The notes under the pieces are model-generated. The model was not told the DNA's origin. It worked only from the letters and a program-made list of their open reading frames with translations, and ran no database searches. Positions 8,822 through 18,823 of a DNA stretch of 64,000 bases are shown here, one piece after another. Location of the stretch: assembly GCA_963741355.1 (NCBI GenBank), contig CAVUIG010000024.1, positions 61,059-125,058 of the forward strand, given 5' to 3'. The stretch comes from CAIWHR01 sp963741355. GTDB taxonomy: Bacteria; Pseudomonadota; Gammaproteobacteria; Burkholderiales; Casimicrobiaceae. Position 1 is the stretch's first letter; each line of letters starts with the position of its first letter. Made by a program: the position numbers and the translations under genes.

Positions 8822-9796
8822 TCAAGCCAACCCCCACGCGAACGAATCCGCGGGGTCGAACACGAGGCTGGCGTCGAGCGTGACGAAAGCGCGGCCGTGA
8901 ATCTCGGGCAGCACCGCGCTCGCGGGAAGGCCTGGAAGCGCTTCGGGCGGGAGCGCGTAACGGCCCGTGAACACGCTGCCGATCACGCTCTCCTGGCGCC
9001 ACGCGGCGCCGGGCGCGAGCTTGCCGTCGGCGGCGAGGCAGGCGAGCTTCGCGCTGGTGCCCGTGCCGCAGGGCGAGCGATCGTAGGCGCCGCCCGGGCA
9101 GAGCACGAAATTGCGGGCGTCGTTGCGCGGATCCGCCGGCGGCCCGACGAGCTCGACGTGATCGATTTCCGCGCCGGCGGCGCCGGTCACGCCCTCTCGC
9201 CGCAGCGCGTCGCGCACGCGCAACGCGAATGCCGTCAGCTCGGCGACACGGCCGGATTCGAGCGCCAGGCCGTGATCGGCGCACAGGAAGAACCAGTTGC
9301 CGCCCCACGCGACGTCGCCGTGCACGACGCCATGGCCCGGGATGCTGACGCTGACCTGCGCCAGATGCCGATACGACGGCACGTTGGCGACGGTGACGGT
9401 GCCGTCGGCGTGCAGCGTCGCCGTCACGTCGCCGACCGGCGTCTCGATCCGGTGCGCTCCGGCCGTAATCCGGCCGAGATAGGCGAGCGTCGCGATCACG
9501 CCGATCGTTCCGTGGCCGCACATGCCGATGAAGCCGACGTTGTTGAAGAAGATCACGCCGCATGCGCTCGCGGCGTCGGCCGGCGCGCACAGCAGCGCGC
9601 CCACGATCACATCGGAGCCGCGCGGCTCGTTGACGATCGCCTTGCGCCACGCGTCGTGCGCGTCGCGAAAGCGGTCGCGGCGCTGCGCCATCCCGCCGCT
9701 GCCGAGATCGGGGCCGCCGCTCACGACGACGCGCGTCGGCTCGCCCGCCGTGTGCGAGTCGATGATGCGCGTCGGCACGCCCGGATCGGGATTCAC
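8822..9796 (-). CDS. 4-hydroxyproline 2-epimerase (proline racemase family)
   Basis: A 324-residue proline racemase-superfamily enzyme. Both catalytic cysteines are present: C93 in GMCGHGTIG and C243 in SPCGTGTSAK. Two Cys plus CGHGT rather than CGHNS favour 4-hydroxyproline 2-epimerase over proline racemase or dehydratase (family knowledge). The reaction interconverts trans-4-hydroxy-L-proline and cis-4-hydroxy-D-proline, the first step of bacterial hydroxyproline catabolism. It lies between an M14 carboxypeptidase and a D-amino-acid dehydrogenase on the same strand, with gaps of 69 and 7 bp. Confidence 0.9.
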   Translation of the reverse strand: MNPDPGVPTRIIDSHTAGEPTRVVVSGGPDLGSGGMAQRRDRFRDAHDAWRKAIVNEPRGSDVIVGALLCAPADAASACGVIFFNNVGFIGMCGHGTIGVIATLAYLGRITAGAHRIETPVGDVTATLHADGTVTVANVPSYRHLAQVSVSIPGHGVVHGDVAWGGNWFFLCADHGLALESGRVAELTAFALRVRDALRREGVTGAAGAEIDHVELVGPPADPRNDARNFVLCPGGAYDRSPCGTGTSAKLACLAADGKLAPGAAWRQESVIGSVFTGRYALPPEALPGLPASAVLPEIHGRAFVTLDASLVFDPADSFAWGLA

Positions 9797-9865
9797 GTCA
9801 GGGAGAACGCCGGTAGAGAAGCCACGGATCGTATGCGAGGGCAGCGGTTGCCGGCGCCCCGCTTG

Positions 9866-11578
9866 TCAGCCGATCGCCACGTCCACGGAGCGATGCCCGA
9901 CCCGGCAGCTGCCGACCTTCACCTGGAGGGTGCCTTTGCCTTCGGCGACGATCGTCACGAACCGCTCGTGCCCGTTGCCGCGCGTCCACGGCATGAAAAT
10001 GCTGGGGCCGCCGTAAAGGCCGCCGCCCCAGCCGTCCAGATGGCCGATCTCGACGATCGCTTCGGCGGGCGCCACGACCTTGATGCCCTTCCCGTGCGCG
10101 GTGAGGCGAAGGACTTCCGAGTGCGGCAGGTTCTTCGCGGACGGCATGCCGAAGGTGCTGAGGTAGCCCCGGTTGACGATGCGAAGCTCGACGCGCGTAT
10201 GCCCGCTCGTCTTCTCCTGCTTCACGACCTCGATCGAGACGCGCGGCAAGAGCGCCGCCACGCGCAGGAACGCGGCGCTCTGCGCGCGGCAGGTCTCGTC
10301 GATCCGCTCGTACGGCGGGTTCCAGACGCCCACGCGCGGATCGAATCCGTTCACCTCGACTTCGCCCAGCTGCGGATGCGTCACCTTCTTCCAGTGCCCG
10401 AACACGCGGCCCTTGTTCTGCTCGCGGTCGAACCTGGCGAGCGCGACCATGTCCTTGCGCGTGAACTTGACGTAATGGTCGACGAACGGCTTCTTGCGCT
10501 CGATCCCGAGCTGCTTGAACAGATCCCAGAGCTCGATCACGTAGGCGAGCGCGCCGCGCTGGTGATAGGCGTAATCGGTGAGGTCGCCATGAAGGGGCTT
10601 CTCGGGCTCGTAGAGGAACTCGTGGAAGCCGCTCACCGTCGCGTAGGCCGTGTGCTCGGTCATCCACGCCTCGACCTGCTCGTAGATCGCGAGATCCACC
10701 GGGTCCATCTTGGTGTCGGCCTTGTCGCCGAGCGGCCGGATGAGCACGCCGCCGAAGGTGTGCAGGTTGAGCCACGCGAGGATGTTCGGGTGGCTGGTCG
10801 CGAATTCCATGATCGCGCGCGTCTCGGGCGCGCTGCCCGGATAATGCCCCGCGCCGACCTGTTGCTGCTCCGGCGCCCACGCGTACGGGAAATTCCGGTT
10901 GAAGTCGTACAGGTTGTCGGAGAGGAAGAACGGCGCCGGAATCGTCCGGCCGTCGAAGTTGGCGATGCGCCCCTCGGGATAGAGCCGGAAATAGGGGCCC
11001 GGGTCCTCGGGCATGCGCGCGCCCATCACCGGCGGATCGAGGCGCTGTCCCGCATCGTCGCGGATCTCCACGAGCTCGCCGTCCGGGTCCTCGCGCCGCA
11101 TGTAGCCCGCGATGCCGTCACCGTCGATGTCGGCGCTCTCCCAGTAGGCGTGGCCCTTGTTGGCGCGGTCGTTGACCGGGCTCGAGCGAACGTAGCGGCC
11201 GCGCTTGAGCACCTCCTCCGCCCCGTCGGGAGAAATTCGCGGGACGACGTAGAACAGCGTCTCCTTGATGGCCTCCGCCATGTGCGCCGGAAACGGCTTG
11301 CCGCCGACCTCGAGCGCGCCGTGGTGCAGCGCGAGGATGTCCTCGGCCATGGCGAGCGCCACGCTCGAGCCGCAGAGCTCGGAGGCGTGCATGTTGCCGT
11401 CGATCCAGACCGCAGGGCGCCCTTCGTCGGGGTTGCGGCCGATGATGAGCAGCGGGATGTCCCGCCCTTCGGCGCTCTTCCCGATCGAGATCACGCGGGC
11501 GACGTCGGGATGTTTTTTCGACCAGGCCGCGAGCTGTTGCGAAAGTTCGGCGTAGTCGATGTATTTTTGGCGAAACAT
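9866..11578 (-). CDS. M14-family zinc carboxypeptidase
   Basis: A 570-residue metallopeptidase. Zinc ligands are H64 and E67 in GNMHASE and H273 in LNLHTFGG; the catalytic base is E349 in AYVIELWD; DFNRNFPY (225-232) is a family signature. No signal peptide is visible, so it is probably cytosolic. A C-terminal region of about 170 residues after the peptidase domain is predicted to be beta-rich. It appears to be the first gene of the minus-strand run ending with proline iminopeptidase, which points to breakdown of imported peptides from both ends. It is divergent from a peptide-binding transporter gene. Confidence 0.9.
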   Translation of the reverse strand: MFRQKYIDYAELSQQLAAWSKKHPDVARVISIGKSAEGRDIPLLIIGRNPDEGRPAVWIDGNMHASELCGSSVALAMAEDILALHHGALEVGGKPFPAHMAEAIKETLFYVVPRISPDGAEEVLKRGRYVRSSPVNDRANKGHAYWESADIDGDGIAGYMRREDPDGELVEIRDDAGQRLDPPVMGARMPEDPGPYFRLYPEGRIANFDGRTIPAPFFLSDNLYDFNRNFPYAWAPEQQQVGAGHYPGSAPETRAIMEFATSHPNILAWLNLHTFGGVLIRPLGDKADTKMDPVDLAIYEQVEAWMTEHTAYATVSGFHEFLYEPEKPLHGDLTDYAYHQRGALAYVIELWDLFKQLGIERKKPFVDHYVKFTRKDMVALARFDREQNKGRVFGHWKKVTHPQLGEVEVNGFDPRVGVWNPPYERIDETCRAQSAAFLRVAALLPRVSIEVVKQEKTSGHTRVELRIVNRGYLSTFGMPSAKNLPHSEVLRLTAHGKGIKVVAPAEAIVEIGHLDGWGGGLYGGPSIFMPWTRGNGHERFVTIVAEGKGTLQVKVGSCRVGHRSVDVAIG

Positions 11579-11645
11579 TCGGGTTCCTGGGCGGGTTGGA
11601 TTCCGGGGCCGCTATTATGCGCCGGACAGTGCACCGGGACGAGCG

Positions 11646-13475
11646 ATGCGCGACGCCACCACGATTTTCCTGCAGCCGCCGCGCGATGCACTGGGCCACT
11701 CGCGGCGACGCTCTTCGTGTCGGGGCTCGCTCGCGGACCCCGCGCTCGCCGCCGATCCGGCGAAGGTGCTTCACGTCGCGCTGACGAGCGCGGAGATGAG
11801 CTTCGATCCGCAGTTCTCCGCGGACGCGGGGACCGACGGCATCATCGATCACATCTTCGATGCGATGCTCGACTACGACTACCTCGTCCGTCCCGTGAAG
11901 CTCGTGCCGCGCACGCTCGTCGCGATGCCCTCGGTCGAGGATGGCGGCGCCGACGTATGTCTTCCGATTTCGGCACCGGGAATCCACTTCACGCCGGACC
12001 CGGCGTTCAAAGGCAAGCAGCGCGAGCTTACCGCCGGCGATCAGGCGTACGCGTTGAAACGACTGCTTGACCCTGCGGTGAGGAGTCCCTGGCTGTGGCT
12101 CGTCGATGGCAAGGTGGTCGGCGCGAGCGAAGCCCGAGCGAAGGCGCTGCAATCCGGAAAATTCGACTACGACGCTCCGATTCCCGGCATCGAGGTCGTG
12201 GACCGTTACACGCTGCGGCTTCGCCTCAGGCAGCCCGACCTGCGATTTCTCGTACGCGTTCGCGATTCCCAACACCGCCCCTGTCGCGCGCGAGGTCGTC
12301 GAGGCCTACGGGTCCGATATCGGCGCGCATCCCGGTCGGGACCGGGCCGTACATGCTGGGCAACTACCGCCGCAGCTCGAAGATCGAGCTCCTCGCCAAT
12401 CCCGGCTACCGCGATTTCGTCTACACACCGGCGGGGCCGGTGCCGCCCGAATCCGCATCGATCGCGGCCGCGCTCGCGGGCCGAAAGCTTCCGTTCGCCG
12501 GCAGGGTCGAGATCACGGTCATCGAGGAGGGACAGGCCGTGTGGCTCGCCTTCCTCAAGCGCGAGCTCGACCTGCTCGAAATCCTTCCCGTGAACTTCGT
12601 CGACGAGGCGCTCGCCGGCGGCAGGCTGCGGCCCGAGCTCGCGGCGAGGGGCATCCGCCACGAGGTCCTGCTGCGGCCGAACACGCGCTTCACCTATTTC
12701 AACATGGAGGACCCGGTCGTCGGCGGCTATACGCCGGAGAAGATCGCGCTGCGCCGCGCGATCGGCATGGGTTTCGACATGGGCGAATACATCCGCGTCC
12801 TCCTCAAGGGCCGTGGCGAGCCCGCAAAGGGTCCGATTCCGCCCGACATCGCCGGGTACGACCCCGCGCAGAAGACCGACGCGCAGCTATACGACCCCGC
12901 CGCGGCACGCGCGCTGCTCGACCGGTTCGGCTACAGGGATCGCGACGGCGACGGCTACCGCGAGATGCCCGACGGCAGGCCCACTCGTGCTGACGCGGTG
13001 GTCGCAGCCGACGTCGTTCGCGCGGCAGGAGGACGAGCTGTGGAAGAAGAACATGGATGCGATCGGCCTCCAGATCGCGTTTCGCAACGACGCCCAGCAG
13101 GAGCTGCGCAAGATGGCGCGCCAGGGGAAGATCCCGATGCGCACCGACGGCTGGAACGCCGATTACCCGGATGCCGAGAACTTCATGCAGATTCTCTACG
13201 GCGGGAGCGTCGGGCAGGAGAATCACGCGCGGTTCAGTCTCCCGGCGTTCGACCGGCTCTACGACGCCGCGCGCAGGCTGCCCGACTCGCCCGAGCGCAC
13301 GAGGCTCTTCGATCAGATGACCGAGCTCGTGCTCGCCTACGCGCCGTGGCGGCTGATGGATCACCGGATCGAGGACCACCTGGTGCAGCCGTGGATCCTG
13401 AACTACAGGGCGCATCCCGTACGCGAGGAGTTGTGGCGATACCTCGACGTCGACACATCGCCGCGGACGAAATGA
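11646..13475 (+). pseudogene. Peptide ABC transporter substrate-binding protein (SBP_bac_5), multiply frameshifted
   Basis: A family-5 extracellular solute-binding protein is recognisable across all three frames. Segments include LHVALTSAEMSFDPQF, then VGTGPYMLGNYRR, YFNMEDPVVGGYTPEKIALRRA and finally WNADYPDAENFMQILYGG. The frame changes near 11725, 11945-11985, 12250, 12338 and 12980. Each is explained by surplus bases, so the repaired protein is a full-length binding protein of about 600 residues. A signal peptide-like segment appears in another frame near 11700-11730. Family members deliver oligopeptides to an ABC importer, but no permease or ATPase genes are adjacent. It is divergent from the M14 peptidase. 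It could be a decayed gene or a good gene with assembly errors. Confidence 0.75.
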
Positions 13476-13633
13476 CGCGCGCGGAAGTGTCATGGGTTCC
13501 TCGGCGCGAAATCCCATGCGACCGACGGGCCATTGCAACTCGCGATGACAGCCGCAATCTACTGGTCGATACTCCCGAAATGAGAACGACGCAGAGCATT
13601 CGCACATCCCGCCGCAGAATTCCGGCTCCCGAC

Positions 13634-14484
13634 ATGAACTCGACCCTGATTTCCACGTCCGATCTCGCCTCGCGCCTCGACGACCCGGCGCTCGTCATCC
13701 TGGACGTCCGGCACGATCTCGCGCAGCCCGAGACCTGGGGCGAGGCGCAGTACCGCGCCGGGCACATCCCGGGCGCGCAGTTCGTGCATCTCGACCGCGA
13801 CCTGTCGGCCCCGAAAACCGGAAAGAACGGCCGGCACCCGTTGCCGTCGCCGGAAGCATGCGCGGCCCTTTTCGGGCGCCTCGGCATCGACGCGGACAAG
13901 CAGGTCGTCGCTTACGACTCGGGCGGAGGCATGTACGCACCGCACGCGTGGTGGATGCTGCGCTGGCTCGGCCACGACGCCGTCGCGGTGCTGGACGGCG
14001 GATTCGGCAAGTGGGTGCGCGAACACCGCCCCGTGACGACGGAGATTCCTGCCGTGCGCCCCGCGAAGTTCACGGTCCGCCGCGTCGGCCCGTTCCTTTC
14101 CGCCGACGACGTCCTCGCGAGCCTCGAAGGGCGCAGGTTCACGCTGGTCGACGCCCGCGGCGCCGAGCGCTATCGCGGCGAGGTCGAGCCGCTCGACCCT
14201 GTCGCGGGGCACATTCCGGGCGCCGTCAACCGCCCGTACACGCAGAACGTCGAGGCTGACGGAACGTTCAAGTCGCCGGAGACGCTGCGCGCCGAGCTCA
14301 CGGCCGTGACCGGGAATGCGCCGCCGGCGACGATCGTCAACTACTGCGGATCGGGCGTGAGCGCGTGCCACAACCTGCTGGCGATGGAGATCGCCGGGAT
14401 CGGCGGGACGATGCTCTACCCCGGCTCGTGGAGCGAATGGTGCGCCGGATCCCGGCGCGTCCGGTGGCGCTCGGTCCCGCGTAG
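13634..14484 (+). CDS. sseA: 3-mercaptopyruvate / thiosulfate sulfurtransferase (tandem rhodanese), C-terminus frameshifted
   Basis: A two-domain rhodanese of about 283 residues. The N-terminal inactive domain has VILDVRHD and GHIPGAQFVHLD; the C-terminal domain has LVDARGAERYRGE and the active-site Cys in NYCGSGVSACHN. CGSG[VT] is the mercaptopyruvate sulfurtransferase loop (the thiosulfate type has CRKG). The protein transfers sulfane sulfur from mercaptopyruvate or thiosulfate to thiol or cyanide acceptors. After SEWCA, near 14440, the frame drifts. Removing two surplus G's gives a normal end and the TAG at 14482-14484, five bases from the convergent ThpR stop. The start is chosen at MNSTLI; an in-frame ATG at 13580 is the alternative. 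Confidence 0.85.
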
Positions 14485-14488
14485 ACGG

Positions 14489-15086
14489 TCAGGCGTCGGT
14501 CGCCGCAGTGCGGCCGTCGAGCGGCCAGCGCGAAATGTCGCGATAGGACGACCCGCCCGGCCGCAGCGCCGATTCGACGAGTGCCAACTCCTCGACGCGC
14601 CATGCGACGCGCGCGGTGCGCCGCGCAACCGGCAGCGTCGTGCATTTGCGCGCCAGCGTCAGGTGCGGCGCGTAGGCGCGCCGATCGACGCGGAATCCCG
14701 CGGAGGAAAGCCGGTGTGCGAGCCCATAGGCCATGGCGGCGAGCCCGGAGGGGATTTCCGTCGCGCGCGATCCACGCGATTCCGCCGTCGCGAAACGCGC
14801 CCAGCCGGTCGAGCACGAGCGTGAACGGCGCGATCTCCGCGGCGACGTCGCGTCCCGCCCCGAGAAGCAGGTCGACACGGTCCGGCGCGACCTCACCGAC
14901 GAACGCGAGCGTGAGATGGAGGTTCGCCGCGGCCGGCGCGCGGCCGCCCGTCTCGCCGGCGATCGCCTCCGCGAGACCGGCGAGCGCCGCGCGCGCGGCG
15001 GCATCGGGCCAGAGCGCGAAGAACATCCGCGCGGTCGATCCGCGGCGATCGCGGCCGGCCGTCGACGCGGTCGTGGGCGGGTGCAT
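14489..15086 (-). CDS. thpR: RNA 2',3'-cyclic phosphodiesterase ThpR-like (frameshifted)
   Basis: A 2H phosphoesterase of about 198 residues once one surplus base near 14762 is removed. The two catalytic HxTx motifs are HLTLAFVG in the first segment and PHLTLARK in the second, which is in a different frame. MFFALWPD near residue 21 is the usual N-terminus, so the true start may be 15026. ThpR proteins hydrolyse 2',3'-cyclic phosphate ends of RNA. The gene converges on the sulfurtransferase and has no operon partner. Confidence 0.8.
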
Positions 15087-15301
15087 CGTTCGAGTCTAGG
15101 CTCACGGCGCGATTCTCCGCAAAACGCGGCCCGGACGGTTGACCGGCGCCGCCATTCCCGAAATACTCCGGGTCGCGCGCGGCGCCGAATGCAAGCGTCG
15201 CGCCGTTCGACCCAGACTGCAACTGCGCGGCCCCCGCGCGCGACCCGCGCGAGGCCGTCATTCATCCCCGGCGACCGACCACACAAAGGCCCTGCCTGCC
15301 C

Positions 15302-16813
15302 ATGAGCGATTCGACCCCAGCCCCCGTCGCGGCGCCCGCACCCGCGCCCGACGACCCGAAAAAACGCCTGCGCGAGAAGGTCGACAAGCTCCTCGCCTCG
15401 GAGCCGCGCAAGAGCGAATCGAGCCTCAGGCAGAACGGGCGCACGCTGAAGTACACGGCGGTCGCGCAATTCATTCCGGTCACCGCGAGCGGCGTCGACG
15501 ACAAGCGCGGCGAGCCCGAAGCCGCGGTGTTCACGACGTCCTATTTCCTGGCCGACGCCGAGGCGAAGTCCCGCCCGGTGTGCTTCGTGTTCAACGGCGG
15601 GCCGGGATCCGCGTCGATCTGGCTGCACCTGGGCGCGCTCGGCCCGAAGCGCGTGGTGATCCGCGAGGACGGCACGATGCCGCCGCCGCCCTACGCGGTG
15701 ACGGACAACCAGGAATCCTGGTTCGAGCATTTCGACCTGGTGTTCATCGATCCGCCGCACACGGGCTACTCGATCACCGCGAGCGAGGACGCGCGCAAGA
15801 AGATGCTCTCCGTCGACGGCGACGTGGACGCGCTGGCCGAGGTGATGCGCACATGGCTGGGACGGCATCGCCGCTGGAGCTCGCCGGTCTATCTCGTCGG
15901 CGAAAGCTACGGGACGACGCGCGGCGCGGCGCTCGCGGACAAGCTGCAGGACATCGGCGTCGCGCTCTCGGGTCTCATCCTCGTCTCGTGCGCGATGGAC
16001 CTGCAGAGCATCATCTTCTCGCCGCGCAACGACCTGCCCTACGCGCTCTTTCTTCCGGCGTTCGCGTGCGTCGCGCAGTTTCACGGCAAGCTCAAGGGAC
16101 CGATCGCCGAATCGCCGGCCGCCGCGCGCAAGGCCGGCGAAGCGTTCGTCGCCGAGGAGTATCTCGCGGCGCTGCACGCCGGCGCCCGCCTGCCGGAGGC
16201 GACGCGCAGGCGCGTGATCAAACGCGTCGCCGAGCTGACCGGCCTTCCCGCTTCGCTCGTCGAGGAAAAGAACCTCCGCATCAGCGACCACACGTTCTTC
16301 TTCGACCTCCTGCGCGACCGCGGGCTGATCGTCGGGCGCCTCGAGGCGCGCGTCACCGGCCCGATGGCGGCCAGCCGCACCCGCGACTGGGAATTCGATC
16401 CGGGTATCGAGGCGATCGCGGCGCCCTACACGATGGCGGCGCACGCCTACATGAGCGAGCACCTCAACGTCGACACCGAGGCGCGCTACGAAGTGCTGTC
16501 GATGGAAGCGCACAAGGCGTGGAACTGGAACCGCGGCGAGGACAAGGGCAACAGCTTCGCCTGCACGAGCCCCGACCTGTCGCGCGCGCTGCGGCGCAAT
16601 CCGCACCTTCGCGTGCTGGTCGCGAGCGGCCATTACGACCTCGGCACGCCCTACAGCGCGAGCGACTGGTCGCTCGCCCAGCTCGACGTGCCGCCGGACG
16701 TGCTCTCGCGCGTGCAGCACCACTACTACGACGCCGGCCACATGATGTACACGCGCGAGGCGGACATGATGAAGCTGAAGCGCGATCTCGCCGCCTGGCT
16801 CGCGGAAAAGTGA
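15302..16813 (+). CDS. S10-family serine carboxypeptidase
   Basis: A 503-residue alpha/beta hydrolase of the serine carboxypeptidase family. NGGPGS (98-103) is the substrate-binding oxyanion loop, the nucleophile is S202 in GESYG, the acid is D446 in GHYDLGTP and the base is H480 in AGHMMY. The N-terminus is Pro/Ala-rich and charged and has no signal peptide, so a cytosolic location is likely. It should remove C-terminal residues, including proline, at acidic pH (family knowledge). It is one of four peptidases in the first 27 kb. It is monocistronic and convergent with isocitrate lyase. Confidence 0.9.
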   Translation: MSDSTPAPVAAPAPAPDDPKKRLREKVDKLLASEPRKSESSLRQNGRTLKYTAVAQFIPVTASGVDDKRGEPEAAVFTTSYFLADAEAKSRPVCFVFNGGPGSASIWLHLGALGPKRVVIREDGTMPPPPYAVTDNQESWFEHFDLVFIDPPHTGYSITASEDARKKMLSVDGDVDALAEVMRTWLGRHRRWSSPVYLVGESYGTTRGAALADKLQDIGVALSGLILVSCAMDLQSIIFSPRNDLPYALFLPAFACVAQFHGKLKGPIAESPAAARKAGEAFVAEEYLAALHAGARLPEATRRRVIKRVAELTGLPASLVEEKNLRISDHTFFFDLLRDRGLIVGRLEARVTGPMAASRTRDWEFDPGIEAIAAPYTMAAHAYMSEHLNVDTEARYEVLSMEAHKAWNWNRGEDKGNSFACTSPDLSRALRRNPHLRVLVASGHYDLGTPYSASDWSLAQLDVPPDVLSRVQHHYYDAGHMMYTREADMMKLKRDLAAWLAEK

Positions 16814-16835
16814 CGGCGCTGGCCCGTCGCGCGTA

Positions 16836-16867
16836 GAAAAGGCCGCGCCCCTTGCGGGTGCGCGGCC
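16836..16867 (-). terminator. Rho-independent terminator of aceA
   Basis: GGCCGCGC (16841-16848) pairs with GCGCGGCC (16860-16867) around an 11-nt loop. On the minus strand the stem is followed by TTTT, directly beyond the aceA stop at 16892. Confidence 0.75.
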
Positions 16868-16891
16868 TCGCCTGCGGCGCTCGGGATGCGG

Positions 16892-18202
16892 TCAGCCGTT
16901 CGCGACCGACAGCGCCTTCTTCTTGTCGAAGAACTGCTCGTCTTCGGTCGAGTGCGACAGCGCGGTGGTCGAGCTCTGCGCGCCCTGCACCGTCGTCGTC
17001 ACCGCGTCGAAGTAGCCGGTTCCGACCTCGCGCTGGTGCCGCACGGCGGTGAAGCCCTTCTCGGCCGCCGCGAACTCGGCTTCCTGCAGCTCGACGAACG
17101 CCGTCATGTTGCCGCGCGCGTAGCCATGCGCGAGGTTGAACATCGAGTAATTGAGGCTGTGGAATCCCGCCAGCGTGATGAACTGGAACTTGTATCCCAT
17201 CGCCCCCAGCTCGCGCTGGAACTTCGCGATCGTCGCGTCGTCGAGGTTCTTCTTCCAGTTGAACGACGGCGAGCAGTTGTAGGCGAGCAGCTTGCCGGGA
17301 TACTTCGCGCGGATCGCCTCGGCGAACGCCTTGGCGAACGCGAGGTCGGGCTTGCCGGTCTCGCACCAGATGAGGTCCGCGAACGGCGCGTAGGCAAGCC
17401 CGCGCGACACCGCCTGGTCGAGACCGTTGCGGGTCTTGAAGAAGCCCTCGACGGTGCGCTCGCCGGTCAGGAACGCCTTGTCATTGTCGTCGACGTCGGA
17501 GGTGACGAGGTCGGCGGCCTCCGCATCGGTGCGCGCCAGCACGATCGAAGGCACGCCCATGCAGTCGGCGGCAAGCCGCGCCGCGATCAGCTTCTCGACC
17601 GCCTCGCGCGTGGGCACGAGCACCTTGCCGCCCATGTGCCCGCATTTCTTGACCGATGCGAGCTGATCCTCGAAGTGGACGCCCGCGGCGCCGGCCTCGA
17701 TCATCGCCTTCATGAGCTCGAAGGCGTTCAGCACGCCGCCGAAGCCCGCCTCGGCGTCAGCGACGATCGGCGCGAAATAATCGATGTCGCCCTTGCCTTC
17801 CATGTGCTGGATCTGGTCGGCGCGGGTGAACGTGTTGTTGATGCGGCGCACGACCTGCGGCACCGAATTCACCGGATAGAGCGACTGGTCGGGATACATT
17901 TCGCCGGCGATGTTGGCGTCGGCGGCGACCTGCCAGCCGGAAAGATAGACCGCCTTCAGCCCCGCCTTCACCTGCTGCAGCGCCTGGTTGCCCGTCAGCG
18001 CGCCCAGCGTGTTGACGAACGGCTCGTCCTGCATCAGCTTCCACAGCTTCTCGGCGCCGCGGCGCGCGAGCGTGTGCTCGATGGGGATCGAGCCGCGCAG
18101 GCGGACGACGTCCTCGGCGGTGTAGCGCCGCTCGATACCCTTCCAGCGGGGATTCTCGGCCCAGTCCTTCTTGAGCCTTGCTGCTTCCAGATCGTAGTTC
18201 AT
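16892..18202 (-). CDS. aceA: Isocitrate lyase
   Basis: A 436-residue isocitrate lyase of the short bacterial type. The active-site signature KKCGHMGGK holds C187 and H189; YPVNSVPQVV and YNCSPSFNWKK are family blocks. It splits isocitrate into glyoxylate and succinate and allows growth on acetate, fatty acids and products of C2 metabolism. The start at 18202 is preferred over the in-frame ATG at 18214 because GGGAG lies at the proper distance and overlaps the upstream ATG. Malate synthase is not in the window. The upstream region is unusually AT-rich and long, which suggests dedicated transcriptional control. Confidence 0.96.
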   Translation of the reverse strand: MNYDLEAARLKKDWAENPRWKGIERRYTAEDVVRLRGSIPIEHTLARRGAEKLWKLMQDEPFVNTLGALTGNQALQQVKAGLKAVYLSGWQVAADANIAGEMYPDQSLYPVNSVPQVVRRINNTFTRADQIQHMEGKGDIDYFAPIVADAEAGFGGVLNAFELMKAMIEAGAAGVHFEDQLASVKKCGHMGGKVLVPTREAVEKLIAARLAADCMGVPSIVLARTDAEAADLVTSDVDDNDKAFLTGERTVEGFFKTRNGLDQAVSRGLAYAPFADLIWCETGKPDLAFAKAFAEAIRAKYPGKLLAYNCSPSFNWKKNLDDATIAKFQRELGAMGYKFQFITLAGFHSLNYSMFNLAHGYARGNMTAFVELQEAEFAAAEKGFTAVRHQREVGTGYFDAVTTTVQGAQSSTTALSHSTEDEQFFDKKKALSVANG

Positions 18203-18823
18203 GGTTGCTCCCATCTCTTGTCATGGCCAATCCGTCGCCCGCGAACCTTCTCGTTGCGCGAGCCTCCGGAACCTTGGTCAGCGGCCCGCGCGCGAAGTGG
18301 CCTTCGCACGCAGTCCCGCAGGGTGAAGCGACAGGCGGACATCGCCGCCCACGCCTCACTGCACGGTCCGGCGAGGATCGCTCGGCCGGAAGGGCGGGCA
18401 TGGATGGGGTGGAACCCAGGCCCTTGCTTGCAGTCGCCGCACCGTTCGCGGCAACTGCTCGTGACAAGGACAAGGTAGCAAAGGATTCCCGGGATGACAA
18501 GAGAAATGTCGCGTCGCAATACCAAAAAAACCACAAAAAATCAGAAGGTTAAAAACAATTTCCAGGATGCGGAATATAAGAAGTACAAATTGGCCACTTC
18601 GCTGCTGCAACGCGGGACAAACGCGGGCGATTGCACTTAAAGGATTGCGCGAAGTCATTTCGTATCCCGCTGAATGAGAATGATTAATTCTCCGACGCCG
18701 CGACCCGCTTGGCAGACGCTGCAGGTTGCGCTGCCGCGATCCTTTCGGAATGAATTTCCACGTTGTCGGCGCGATAACATGGCGATGGCCGACCGCCGCG
18801 CCCCGAGCAAAAGGAGAAAAGCG
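18203..18823. other. AT-rich regulatory region between aceA and the cytochrome c operon
   Basis: This 621-bp gap holds the promoters of two divergent units. Around 18490-18600 the sequence is markedly AT-rich, with A-tracts that read as T-tracts towards aceA, unlike the surroundings. A plus-strand frame of 48 codons (18494-18640), rich in Lys and Arg, spans it. It lacks a well-placed ribosome site and has no recognisable family, so it is not called a gene. No exact operator palindrome was identified. Confidence 0.5.

Noticed and set aside
8579..12070. A plus-strand open frame of over 1100 codons
   Set aside because: It is antisense to the dehydrogenase, epimerase and M14 peptidase genes, whose motifs are complete. 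The frame is rich in Arg, His and Asp without any domain, typical of high-GC shadow frames.
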